From assembly GCA_035041965.1 (NCBI GenBank), contig JAPYMA010000539.1:1-64000 (forward strand): DNA of 64,000 nt. The letters are read 5' to 3'. Numbering within the stretch: position 1 is the first letter of the stretch; every line of letters begins with the position of its first letter. The position numbers and the translations under genes were made by a program. The notes beneath the pieces were generated by a model that worked only from the letters and a program-made list of their open reading frames with translations, did no database searches and was not told where the DNA came from. The stretch is from Anisakis pegreffii (taxonomy: Eukaryota; Nematoda; Chromadorea; Rhabditida; Anisakidae). This document shows positions 50,891 to 61,974 of this stretch, one piece after another.

Positions 50891-50933
50891 CGGTCTCTTA
50901 TAATCACGTCCGTGATTTACGGCTGCTTCACAT
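50891..50933 (-). CDS. Candidate 43-base upstream exon of the second RGS gene
   Basis: On the minus strand GTTTCCAG precedes and G/GTAAGG follows this segment. In the frame that is open it reads CEAAVNHGRDYKRP and ends in phase 0, which joins the phase-0 start of the exon at 48541. The nearest exon upstream is not visible, and a 43-base exon can arise by chance. Confidence 0.25.
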
Positions 50934-53900
50934 CTGGAAACCAGACGAAAATGTGCGCATAACTTTTGAAATTTCCAAAATTTCTTAAAGACCGGAAAAT
51001 ATTTCAATACATTGTTGCAAGAGAAAAGAAAAAAAACTCTAGGAAGTTGGAGGAATTTCCACGATTGGCAAACAATTCAAGCAATGAACAATTCATTTGT
51101 CGTAAAAACTTTTGTGACATAGGAAACGTATTATATAGTTGATATTAAGTGAAATATTCGTATAAAATGCATCACACAATTTTCAGTAACATCAAAATTC
51201 CTTGCCGGCGGCATAGTTGAATTATTCACATTTCATTTCAGTTCTGAATCGACGACCCCTCTTCATTGGCACATAAAATCTGTTCGATGGGTTCAGATCA
51301 ATGAATGCAAATTCTGCGATGCAACTTTCTTCTAGAATTTGTATCGTATTATTTCTTTCAAACGAACGCATTCGGATGCAATTAACTCGTAATAGTATTT
51401 GTACTCAATAGAATGCGTACGAGAATATAGCTTGCATGTAAGCTAGCAATTATATTTGATGTTGGATCGTGAATGAAACGTAAAATTTATGACTTCGCAG
51501 AACAAACGACAACAGAACTTTCAACGCTAGGGAATTCTATTATGTAAGTTGGAAATGTCTTTGAAGTGAAGCAATATTTTGCAAAAAATAAATAAATTGT
51601 AAAGATAATGAATGAACATTCGAAGATTGTGCGTCGACGATAATAATTCACAGAGCAAAGGAGCAATGAAGCTTAGTGGACGCGGCTTCACACAACCGAT
51701 TTTCAGAATCAGTTTGGTTACAAATTGAGAACAGTGCGAGATTGACGAGTGATATGGTGATAAATCATAATGAACAAATGAGCTGACGACGTTCGGAATC
51801 GAAGCGAATGTGAGGTTGAAATGAAATTTTTAGGGAGAAAAACGTTCGTGAGAATCGCTCGTGAGAATCTGATGATGGAGATTGGTGGGGAAACTTGACA
51901 TGTTCAGCCTCTCGGATGGGTTCAATTCTGTGAATTTCGCTCACATCAGTAGTGGCTGATCGCAGATGCAGCTTATGAATGGAGATCAATTCAATCGATC
52001 AATTCAGTGTCATTGCATTGAATCTCGCGCTGAATAATCAAACACTCAGCTGGACTGAATTTGACATCACAACGGAACTGAAACGAATTGAATTCGAAAT
52101 TTTTTGCCATCCTTAATTTGAGCTCTTAATTTGAACTCGAAAATATCGTTGTTCAGAATGAGTACGTTCCGATGTTCGTAACGAATCTGAAGCTTCCAGA
52201 AAAAATAATCTATTAGCTCAAAATTGAATTGATCAGTGCTTAACATCGCTTACGACGACGACGACGTGAACGATGCTATTCTCAGAGGAATTTGTGTGTC
52301 ATTTTTTGAGACGGAGGAACATACGATAGATTTCTTCTTGTTCAGATAGCCAAATGAAATTGATACCGAGAAAGTGATGATGAAAGATATGCGATTGGGC
52401 ATGTGACGACCATCGGCAAAAACACATTGCACACTCGCTGAGAGAGTACTCTGTTCTAAAAAGTTTTGAGTAAGTAAGACCAAGCGAAAAAATTTCCACC
52501 ACTCAAACACACTTCGAATGGTTCGTCTGAATTGCTCGAAGATGCTCGCGCACAGCATCATTTAGAGCGTAAAGTTAATCCGAACGATTTTTTGATTCGT
52601 TAGTTAGTTTTCTTGCCAACAAGAAAAATATCTGTTGCTAACGATATGGCACGTTTGGATTTGCTTATTGTTAGCTCCAGATACTATGTATATGTATATA
52701 TGGAATTTGAATTCTAATCACACTAAGTACTAGGCGACGTTAATAAAACATTCATCGAATATGGTATCTTCTGGGCAAAACTCAGCATCGTTGGGCTCAT
52801 AAACCCAATGGGTTTTCAAAATCATGTTTTAATAATCAACGTAGATCGAAAAAGAAATAAGACATGAGAATATCGCTACAATAACCCAAATAAAAAAAAG
52901 CATAAAATTCCCGCTGGTAATGGATTCCTCCTACTCTTGGTACTCACGCAATCGAATGAACACTCCATCTGATGAATGCAGGGAGCAGTTCTCATCAGCT
53001 GAGTTCTCATAAATCTGTTTACGTATGACATGCAATATCGACCCACAAATTTCATCTGTTCTCTATCTAAAAGCATTTTGGTTTCTTTCAGAATCATTTC
53101 ACTCCTTCAAAAAGTTTTACAATTAGTCATTTTTGATTATTTATCATGCCTAGATCCAATTGAGATGAGACACACCGCGTTCAGTATCGCGCACTGACTC
53201 AAACTTTATCAACAACTCATCTCGAAAAAGCTGCAAAACTAGAAAAATGCTAGTAAAACGGATAAATTCTGAAGATTATTATTCTGATGAAAAACTGTAC
53301 GCCATTTGCATGCTTACGAGTAGAAATCTGTAGGCATTTAGATTGCACTTAGAACACAGCTTTCACTCTGAGCCTGATTGGCGTGATACACACTATTGAT
53401 CTCCAAAAAACTCAACAAATGATTTCATTTTACTGAACGAATGGAAGACGAGAAGCGTTCTGAATAAGTGTGTTTATATACATAAGTCCGAACCAAAAAC
53501 TGACATAAAATACTGCACCATCGGATTACATTAACTAACAAAAAGTACATCTCACGTTTCGTGAGTCATTTGTATGATTGCAAATGCAAGCAAAACAAAC
53601 AAACCTTATGTGCTCGTAACTCAAACGCTCACTGCTTGCAACAGCCGAATTCTCAACAAAATTAGAAGTAAAGCTTTTAGGATTGATTAAAATGTAGCAA
53701 CAATTTCGTATAATCACATTACATGATGGCTTTACCACAACATCTCATAAACATAATACACACTCATCAATGAGTGATTTGAAAATTTTCACTTTGTGCA
53801 AATATTTGTAAAATTCAAGCAGTACCCGTTTGATAGGGGATTGATAACAGCAATAAGAAATTCCCGGAAAAGTTCAGTTTCGAAGCGAATCAGATCAAAG

Positions 53901-56900
53901 TCCCAGCTTGAAGCTCAATTAGCCAACAGACGAAAAGCACATCATCATTCATCTAAAAGTGGGATTAAAACACAAATGTCTTCGACAGTAATGCTGAGGA
54001 TTACGTGAATGATGAATCGGTGCTTGTTTCTGTGTGCAAAAGCGCTCTCGACTCTCGTTGCAATCGAACACACTAAAAATAAGGGATCGGCGAGATTTCA
54101 GCGTTATTCTATTATACTCTACTTTTTGATTTGCATCTTTATTTTAAAATACTAATCGCTTGTATAAAAGCATTTCGGATTGGAGCTAATGCACCAATCG
54201 CTCAGTTGAGTCGAACTTTTGTTCATCCAAATGTACGCAAAACATTTCAAAGGAAGTAGTTTACGGACGTAAAGCATTTCGAAGGAAATATTTTATGGGA
54301 TGAAGTGAAAGCAAACAATCAAACTCCTTCCTACATTATGTTGAAATGAATATTGTGCATGGTAAATGACATGAATGAATGAATGCAATGTTTTGGAGTA
54401 AGCGAAAACGCTCGAAGCTAAAAATCAATTAAAACCGGCTGAAAATTTTACTCATTACCATTCCTATTGGTTTTCTAGTGCTCAGCTGAATAACATGGCG
54501 ATTAAATGTGAGAATAATGGGGCAGAAAGAGCGATGAGTAGCAACTAAATTAGATTACGCCTGTACATCATTCAGATGAATTTGAGCCGTCCGTGTGTCG
54601 CAATGAAACTTGACGTGTCATCGCTTAATGCCATACTCAAAACAAGTTCACATTTAAAAGCTTACACTTTAGCGATTGCATTCCTCACATACGTCAATAA
54701 TGAAGTAATGCTTTATATGAATTGAGTTAATTATATAAGCCTCACTAGTTTACCTACTGTACAATTCAAGGACTGTCACCACATCTAAGTTTTTCGTCAG
54801 TTAACACAGGAAATGTTTACTCAAACATCCAAATTAATGACATCCGAATAAAACTTCTCAGCAGAACAGACTCAATTTGAGCAACATCGCAACAAACTTT
54901 GCACAAATGTTCAATGATATTCTTTTAGAGTTCCATTTTATTCGACAGCATCCTTTCTCAAACGCTTATTTGAATCCAACTTCAATAATTTCATTACTGA
55001 CTCGTCCATTAGACGACGAAAAGAGGAAACAGACAAAATACTTAACTCGAATAGTCTTTATAATAAAGTCTATTCAAGCAACCTGATTATAACCGTCGAA
55101 ATGTTGTAGCACTTAAGAGACCGACCCTCAACGATGGTCTGCCTCATAACTGAATGTGCACTTCATACGCTGCTCAAATATCTTACACCCTTTCATAAGT
55201 TTAGCGAAATTGATAGTTTGCAAAATTGAATTGTATTATAGGAGTTTACCAGTGTCTTTTGCAGTTCCAAGCGCACGAAAGTTCCTTTCTTTTCGAAAAA
55301 CAAAGATAAAGGAAGTGAATGGCGAGGAAAAGTTTGTGAAACTTAAAAAATCTTATTCGAGTTACTTGATAGATGCTGATAGATCATATTTGAGTTGGAA
55401 TGAGCATGAATCAGAGCAAAAAAACTTAAATATGATGGGGTTACTGATCATTGTTAGGGCAGTCGATCAAAGTTCACAGTCATTTGCAACGAAATATTCC
55501 AAATCTTCACTGCGAAGAAATTTAGGACTCATTGACGGAGCTATGAATTCATAGATTATTCATTGAACTCTCGAAGAATCAACGAAAATAATTTCAGCTT
55601 TAGCCAACTGGAAAGATAGTTAAATGATATGGACATATTTCATACCATGTAAAATCGTGAACTATTCCACAGAAAGAATCCAACGCAAATCGTAAAATCT
55701 CTGAAAAAGCGAAACTTTCTCTATCTCATTGTTGATTAGCACTTTCGTTAGTTGTCATGAAATCCCTTAGCAACGAAGAGATAAATCAAATATTTCCTTT
55801 GTTTCGAACTATTTCCTGTGAAAAAAACATCGGATGAATGTGATATAATGAATCAACAATGAGAGGCGCAATCATTGCTGTTGCTGTTGAACATCCTATA
55901 AATTTTCTAAAAATGTCAAAATGATAAATATTTTTAAAAGTTTATCTTCGGAAACATATTGATAAAGCCATAAACATGTGAAGATACATCAGCAAACATT
56001 CAATAACAACTGTGCTCAATTGACTAGTGAAAATATTTCGATTGCTGCCGATCCAACTGAAACACTAACTCAACATCAACCTCATTTCAAGGATACAAAA
56101 TGAAGTCGCAAACACTCCTGTTCGTATAATCATGCCGCTGTGAATGAAGAAGCAATTGTTCTCACTTAAATCAATCAATTAAAACTTTTCGAAACATCTC
56201 TTAATCACATGTCATCGATTCATTAGCAGCTTGAATGTCTCACGACCAGCATCCAGTATGAGAAGGGAATAAACGCTATTTTCGTGTGAAATAATCATAG
56301 CTTAGCTATGAGTATTAAAATGTTCTAGCTAATAATATGCGTAGCAATAATCATTGATATTCTGAAGCAGAATTTGTTTGTTTTCGCCAAATGGATTAAG
56401 TCAGTTGAGATGGCATGGTACTTAAATATACTTTGCAATATCAATGTTCTAAATGAATTGGTAAATGAATGAACGAATGTAATAAAATTGAAATGACCAG
56501 AAAGCACTCACCAAATAAGCAATTTGATTCCAACAACTCGCTTATTCAAGTAATGATGTGAAGCATTACAAATCAGTTTAGTTGTTGAGTTCCGGAAATG
56601 AAATTCAGCGAAAGTTCATGAATGCAAGACTCAGTCGGTCAGCAATTAGTTTCTAGTAACCTCCAGACAGATAAAAAAATGAGATTTCGGAAAATTAATC
56701 TATTTAGTGCTTTGCATAAAGACTAGGCTGGCGTATATGAAGTTTCTGTACTGAATGAGGCTCAGTTCATTCTATTCTTTATGTGTTCCTGTTATTTGAT
56801 CTTGTCAAAGCCGTAAATACGATCTAGCACCCTTTAACTTATAGGAAGCCGAAATGAAGCAGAAGGTCGTCAAATTACGCAAAAGGTTTATGCGCAAAAA

Positions 56901-57386
56901 AACTCAAAGTTTTAAACGGACCACTCGGAACTTGAGATGGACTTTAGATAATGAGGAAAGCATCGCGATTCATGGCTCGTTCAATTATAAACTTTACTTT
57001 GGTCGGCAGAATTCTCACTTGATATTCACATCAGTGATATTCAACTGTTAATTATGGCTATCATTGAACATCAAAGATTTCATCACATTTCCAAACCCTA
57101 ATCGCAATCATTATTATTTCATTACTCCCATATCTGAACTTTTCTTTCGTCATGCAACGAATATCGCACTTATTGTATACTGATATGTATTATGCATGCA
57201 TTCATGACAATGTCTATATCCGTCCACCCATGCACATTGCTACTATTGCTATACCGATCATACGATTCGATACAAATGAATCATGAAAATGTTTGTTCAT
57301 TTGCATGTCGAGCTTACAGCTAGCTGGCTGGCTTGATTTGCAACACGTTCACCGAGCAGGTGTTCGGATTATGCGCAACGGTAGCC
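50934..57386. other. Gene-poor stretch between second RGS gene and FOP gene
   Basis: No recognisable gene apart from a weak plus-strand candidate at 53820-57051. A CGACGA run lies near 52251. Several minus-strand open frames (for example 52250-52561) have no splice or family support. Confidence 0.5.
53820..57051 (+). CDS. Weak uncharacterised gene candidate, basic protein
   Basis: Three open segments look more coding than the surroundings. The first (about 53820-54004) is basic, with SKRIRSKSQLEAQLANRRK, and ends in phase 2 at AC/GTGAAT. The second (from 55242, after TTATAG) is open for about 104 codons to a TAG at 55554, and includes GEEKFVKLKKSY. The third (56845-57051, after TTATAG) includes KQKVVKLRKRF and ends in TAA. 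The first and second join in phase; the second can join the third through a GTTAGG at about 55454. I recognise no domain. No start codon is identified. The open frame across the second segment is the longest unexplained one in the window. Confidence 0.2.
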
Positions 57387-60231
57387 ATGGTGACATTGAT
57401 GTCCGAGCAAACAACGGACGTCGATGAGGACGTCGATCTGAGGCAAGCAATTATCGATAAGCTGACCGCTAATGGAACACTCAACAGAATTCAAGTATAT
57501 CATTATCAAAACCTTGTTATTATCAGTATTATTGTTATATTGTTACCATCAAAATGAATCTTTTACACAATAAAAAGACTGTTAGTGATAGCTTGAATTA
57601 TCATTGTGACGACCATTTTATTGAATATCAAATTTATTGTAATCTTTAATTGTCATGTTCATATCATTGGTGGTATCTTCATTTTTAATGCTACCATTAT
57701 TAGTAGCGTTTGTTAGCAATAGTATTGTAATCAGTATTAGTATTACTAATAATTAAGGGTTGTTCACTTTTGAGGATACATCAGCAGAAATATGAATTTC
57801 ATCATATGAGCATACAATTTCAGGCTGAACTCCGCTCGGCGATCTATTTGGCTATTGAAGAAAATGAGATTAATGATGAAAACAATGGGAGAATTGAAAC
57901 AAATCCGAAGAAATTCCTCGAATACTCCCTCGTTTACCATTTCCTTGTTCGCAATCGTCTACCAGCAAGTGCTGCGGTCTTCGAGAAAGAAATCAACATG
58001 GTCAGTGAACACAACTACGATTCAGATTCTTTAGATTGTAATTGTGACTGTGCACTGGCCCTCGTGAAACAATTTACTCATAGCTTTACTCATAAGATTT
58101 ACTCACCTGCATTATTCAAGTAATTACTAGTTACGCTCATAGAATTTTGAAAATTTCACCACCGTAGGTTCATTATTGGTTTAACTTGATCAAATTGATC
58201 TTGTGCATTGATCTTGATCGCTGACATCTCGACTTCTTCTGAATGAGAATCTGGTGATCATTAGAATTGATCAATTCTTTCAGAAGATCTTACCACTCGA
58301 TGACTTACAAGTTATGCATTCTGATGGCGCTACCAAGCAAGGAATCCTGGAAATGTTTGATTCATTCCTCAAACCAGCTGGTAGCACCGCAATGAAACCG
58401 GAAAAAGATTCTGTTTCTACGGTCTCCAACATTCTAACGTCGAACATCCGCACATCAAAGAATCCCATGGCCAATTCATCCACAAACAACTCCTCCACGT
58501 CACTATCATCACCACAAACGAGTGGTGCACTCAAGAATAGTTTCACGCCAATACGGGCAATCAACAGTGAAACGTTGAAAACCGATGGTGGACATAACCA
58601 TGATCAAAAACCGCAGCAACAATTCCTGATGAAAAAAGTTGAAGCGATACATAAACCAGAACTGTCTCATAATGAAGTGCATACTCCACAAACGGGCCTG
58701 TCAGGGGCTCGAAAGCCATTACCTATTGTGAAACCACTGTCTGAAAGTAAACCTGGAGCATTAAGCAAGCCAATTCCTGAGGTAGACACCTTGTTCAGCA
58801 GAACAAGTCTTCACAAGCTAGGCAGCAGTCGGGATGAGAGGATTCTGAGTCTTGACGATGACGATACTGATGGCAACGCATCTATCGGCGAAGGACTGAA
58901 GTTATTCGGAGGTAAATTGGGAGAAGTGAAGAAAACAACTGGTTTGGTTTCAATGGCTATTTCTGATAAAGATAAACTGCGCTTGGATGAGGTACCGAAT
59001 GATCCGAAAAAATCAACCGCTAATGTTGCTGACACAGTCAGTGCTCTCAAGAGCCCAGCATCGATAAAATCAGCAACGAACGTGAAGGCAAAAGAATCGA
59101 AAACCCCACCAAGGAAAGATTCAGACGGGAGCTCGTCTGAGACAACAAGGTTAATGCTGTAGATGTTCCTCACTTCAACTTTGCTTTTTCTTGAAGGCTG
59201 TTCATATCTGGTATTAGAGCCGTGATTATATGATCAAAAAAAGATCAATTTGCCTTGAAACATAATTTTGCTCAGAAATTTTGTGTTGTTAAATCTTGAT
59301 CTCGCACTTGTTCAATATGCATTCAGTTAGTTCAGTGCCTACAGTACCTCTCTGCTGAGCTCTAGAACTGTTGAGATCTCACGATAAGCAGAAATAATGA
59401 ACATCAGTTGGAATTTTCCACTGAACTTACAAAACAGATCGAAAATTCCAGATTTGTCTTCTTCAAACAAGCCCAGATTGAATTGGCAATTCAAAGTTCG
59501 CTTAGCATGACTGGGATTCGTTGAAAATTTCAGTTCGAGTAGTACGACAAGTGACAGTAAAAGTCAAAGCGTTTCACCAAATATTATTCGAAACCCGTCG
59601 ATGTCGTTGCCTCCACTCAAGAGCACCACATCACTACACACAACGAATCTTCCGTCAATCCCGAGCAAATCGCTGAATCCCATCGCATCATCTGACCCAA
59701 ACGCTTTCTCGAAACGTCTCAACGCCTTTCTCAAAGTGCATTCAAAGTCTGAGGAGGACAGTGCCGGTAACGTTGCTATCCAAATCACTTTCGTAATGTT
59801 CTCCTTGTGGATGTACATGTCTTTCTTCAATGTCTCATTTTTCTTCACATCACGCATCAATTTTTCCACACCCTGCCCTATACGATAAATGTTGAATTTC
59901 GATAACGAATCGCAACTGACAGCGAAGCTCTTTATGAAGCGACACGTCAGAGGTCAATATCAAAACTTATCACCATCAGCTGATATTAATCAGCCCAGTG
60001 TGTTGCGCGGAGAACAGGGAAGTTCAGCGACCCCTACAGTCCTCTCTTCCAACATTTTAACAGTGCGGATGCATTTAGGATCTGAGACGTTTTTTGCTTT
60101 AGCTTACAAGTTAAGATCATGATAATGCTATTTCAGATGAAGTAGAAGAGGAAGAAATCGAAGAGGAAATCAACGTTGACGAGTTACTGCAGTCGAATGG
60201 TGAAGATGACAACGACAGTATTTCATTTTAA
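57387..60231 (+). CDS. LisH protein of the FOP/CEP43 centrosome family, five exons
   Basis: FOP (FGFR1OP, CEP43) is a centriolar satellite and centrosome protein that anchors microtubules and helps build cilia. Exons: 57387-57494, 57824-58000, 58284-59149, 59534-59766, 60137-60231; phases agree and the product is 492 residues (human FOP 399). Residues 14-36 (VDLRQAIIDKLTANGTLNRI) and the next exon (AELRSAIYLAIEENE) match the TOF region at the N-terminus of FOP, followed by a LisH motif at about 67-91 (LEYSLVYHFLVRNRL, then AVFEKE). A Ser/Thr/Lys-rich low-complexity middle follows, with KQGILEMFDSFLKP just after the LisH. The acidic end EVEEEEIEEEINVDELLQ resembles the acidic tail of FOP. FOR20 is the alternative, but it lacks this long middle and tail. 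The ATG at 57399 is a possible later start. Confidence 0.82.
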
Positions 60232-60317
60232 AGGTTATCGCAAATAAAGTCAAAGTCACATTTTGATTTGAAAATCCCTCTTAATCTGTACACTAACATT
60301 ATATAACAATGTCACGC

Positions 60318-60323
60318 AATAAA
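60318..60323 (+). terminator. Likely polyadenylation signal of the FOP gene
   Basis: AATAAA 87 bases after the stop codon. An earlier AATAAA at 60243-60248 is only 12 bases past the stop. Confidence 0.45.
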
Positions 60324-60699
60324 CGAAACTTTGCTTGATCTGTGTGTGTGTGCAATCCAACGCAGTGTGCATTTGCAAAATTACACTGTATTTATCAGTT
60401 ATGAAAACTTAATCAGAGAGCAGTAATCACATCTGAATCAGCCAACACTAGCCAGTCCTCGTTCATGTTATTTTGATAGTGTACACGTTGCTTATTTATC
60501 AACCATACTGCTTTGTTCAATTGAGTGTTCTGAGTTCCATATACTTCATGCAATGCATTCCTTCGTAAAAAATCGAAATTTCCGAAACGGCAGAATTCAG
60601 CTGACGTTAATATTGAGAGAAAATGGACTTAAAGCATTGCAAATAAGTGCATGAGAATCAAGAATTTCATATTCACATACATGTGTACTGTTATTTGCT

Positions 60700-60762
60700 T
60701 AATATTTCAAATAACGATGCTAATGCCCTTGCAGCATTAGCATCATTATTTGAAATATTAAT
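60700..60762. repeat. 28-bp inverted repeat with 7-base loop
   Basis: Arms 60700-60727 and 60735-60762 are reverse complements except at one position (60716 against 60746). Read from the plus strand that pair is C-A; read from the minus strand it is G-U, so a minus-strand RNA would be fully paired. The length fits a short foldback or a small hairpin RNA precursor. Confidence 0.92.
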
Positions 60763-61290
60763 TTGAATTTGAATAATTTGGTTTCTTGGATTTGTCCAAT
60801 GATTTGTTGAATTAACTCCTTTCTGATTAATAATGAACATATTGGTTAGAAAAAATGTGTTTAAACATGTCACGCATCGATATTTCAAAAACTGTTCGAT
60901 CTCGGGATAGTCCCAAGATCAAAAATCGATCTCAGGATCGAATTCCGATCCCAGGATTGCAAAAACGTCAGGATTTTGCAAACCCTAATTGTGACTCAAG
61001 TGAATATCACCGTTGATCACACCAAATCACTTGGCTCTCGTATCTTAACATTTGCGATCAATGTTCATCGCGTTTTTCTAGAGTACTCAGTCTCACCTAC
61101 ATGACGACACACATCTTGATTATAAGTTTTCCATGTGCAATGGTTAACAGTTTCAATTATTTGTCGAATTTTTGAACTCCAAGCTGAGTAGGAAATCATC
61201 TCGAAAATATCTTCGTTGCTGTCCACTGTATTCATCGCGTTTTATCATCCGGGATCTGACAATGAACTGCGAAACGATACATAAATTGAT

Positions 61291-61308
61291 CCCCCTCCCC
61301 CCCGCCCT
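61291..61308 (-). other. G-quadruplex-forming run on the minus strand
   Basis: The plus strand has CCCCCTCCCCCCCGCCC; the minus strand therefore has G-runs of 3, 7 and 5 split by single bases, enough for four stacked GGG tracts. It is very unlike the AT-rich surroundings and lies just downstream of the minus-strand ORF at 61353-61658. Confidence 0.7.
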
Positions 61309-61352
61309 CGTTAAATGAGTAAGAAATTCACCTTTCTGAGCACATTCAAAAA

Positions 61353-61658
61353 TTACCATGCGAGTTTCGTCACTTGGCGAACTGAACTGTCACTGCGTTC
61401 ATAATTGGCGAACTGACAGCTTAGCGAATATGTTGCCGTTTTAAATCCATCGTCGCCGCGTTCGTTTATTTGCTTTGCAGTTTCATTTTCTAGATAATTT
61501 TGCTTAACTATCTCGCAGGCTTTGTCATCTGATTTTCTAATTTCGCCTGAAATTAAACGTCTTAAAGCTGTTCGTAGCACTGATTGGTAAATTGATAATG
61601 CGAGGAAATTCGGATGGTCCTGTTGCTGTAGCAAGTTAGTTTTTTTGTTTCTCGTCAT
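61353..61658 (-). CDS. Small protein with LYR-like motif (tentative)
   Basis: A true ATG at 61658 opens 101 codons to TAA with no intron needed. Residues 18-28 read LALSIYQSVLR, close to the L-x-L-Y-R-x-x-L-R pattern of LYR proteins, followed at the expected distance by IVKQNYLENET, which resembles the R-x-x-F-x-x-N part of that fold. LYR proteins are small mitochondrial factors for Fe-S transfer and respiratory-complex assembly. The tail after residue 75 has no LYR likeness. The ORF starts about 300 bases from the first septin exon on the other strand, so the two could share a divergent promoter. Chance ORFs of this length occur in the window, so confidence is limited. Confidence 0.35.
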   Translation of the reverse strand: MTRNKKTNLLQQQDHPNFLALSIYQSVLRTALRRLISGEIRKSDDKACEIVKQNYLENETAKQINERGDDGFKTATYSLSCQFANYERSDSSVRQVTKLAW

Positions 61659-61974
61659 ACTTTTTTCGGCTTCATTTTGAAACTCTTTTTGACTGACTCA
61701 AAAAGGATTCAGTGTGATTAACCTTCTCAAATTTATTCGTCGAAAATAAACAAACTTGGAATGTTGCATTGCAATTGCATTCAGCCGGCACGGTCGTTTT
61801 CGTTTCTTACTATGCAATTGTATCGCCAAACGGATGGAAATTCTTAAGGTTGTAAACAAATCTCTGGAATATTTGTTGCAAAATTTGTTACAAAAAAAAT
61901 TTCGTAGATATATTAGAAACGTATTTCGTAGTGATTGTTCCGATGATATTCGAATAGCAGAGGGATTATTTTAG
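61659..61974. other. Divergent interval before the septin exons
   Basis: Should contain, or lead to, the septin start: the first secure septin exon begins in phase and needs an upstream exon ending in phase 1. ATG codons at 61758, 61812 and 61834 do not give that phase at the GTTGTA donor near 61849. I could not place the first exon. Confidence 0.4.

Larger units (their letters stand above)
60232..61352. other. Gap between FOP gene and LYR-like ORF
   Basis: Holds AATAAA words at 60243-60248 and 60318-60323 that could end the FOP transcript, a long hairpin at 60700-60762, short GGGAT/ATCCC words at about 60899-60990, and a C-run at 61291-61308. No gene supported. Confidence 0.6.

Noticed and set aside
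58811..59173. Minus-strand ORFs opposite the long FOP exon
   Set aside because: They are shadows of the Ser/Lys-rich coding exon on the plus strand.
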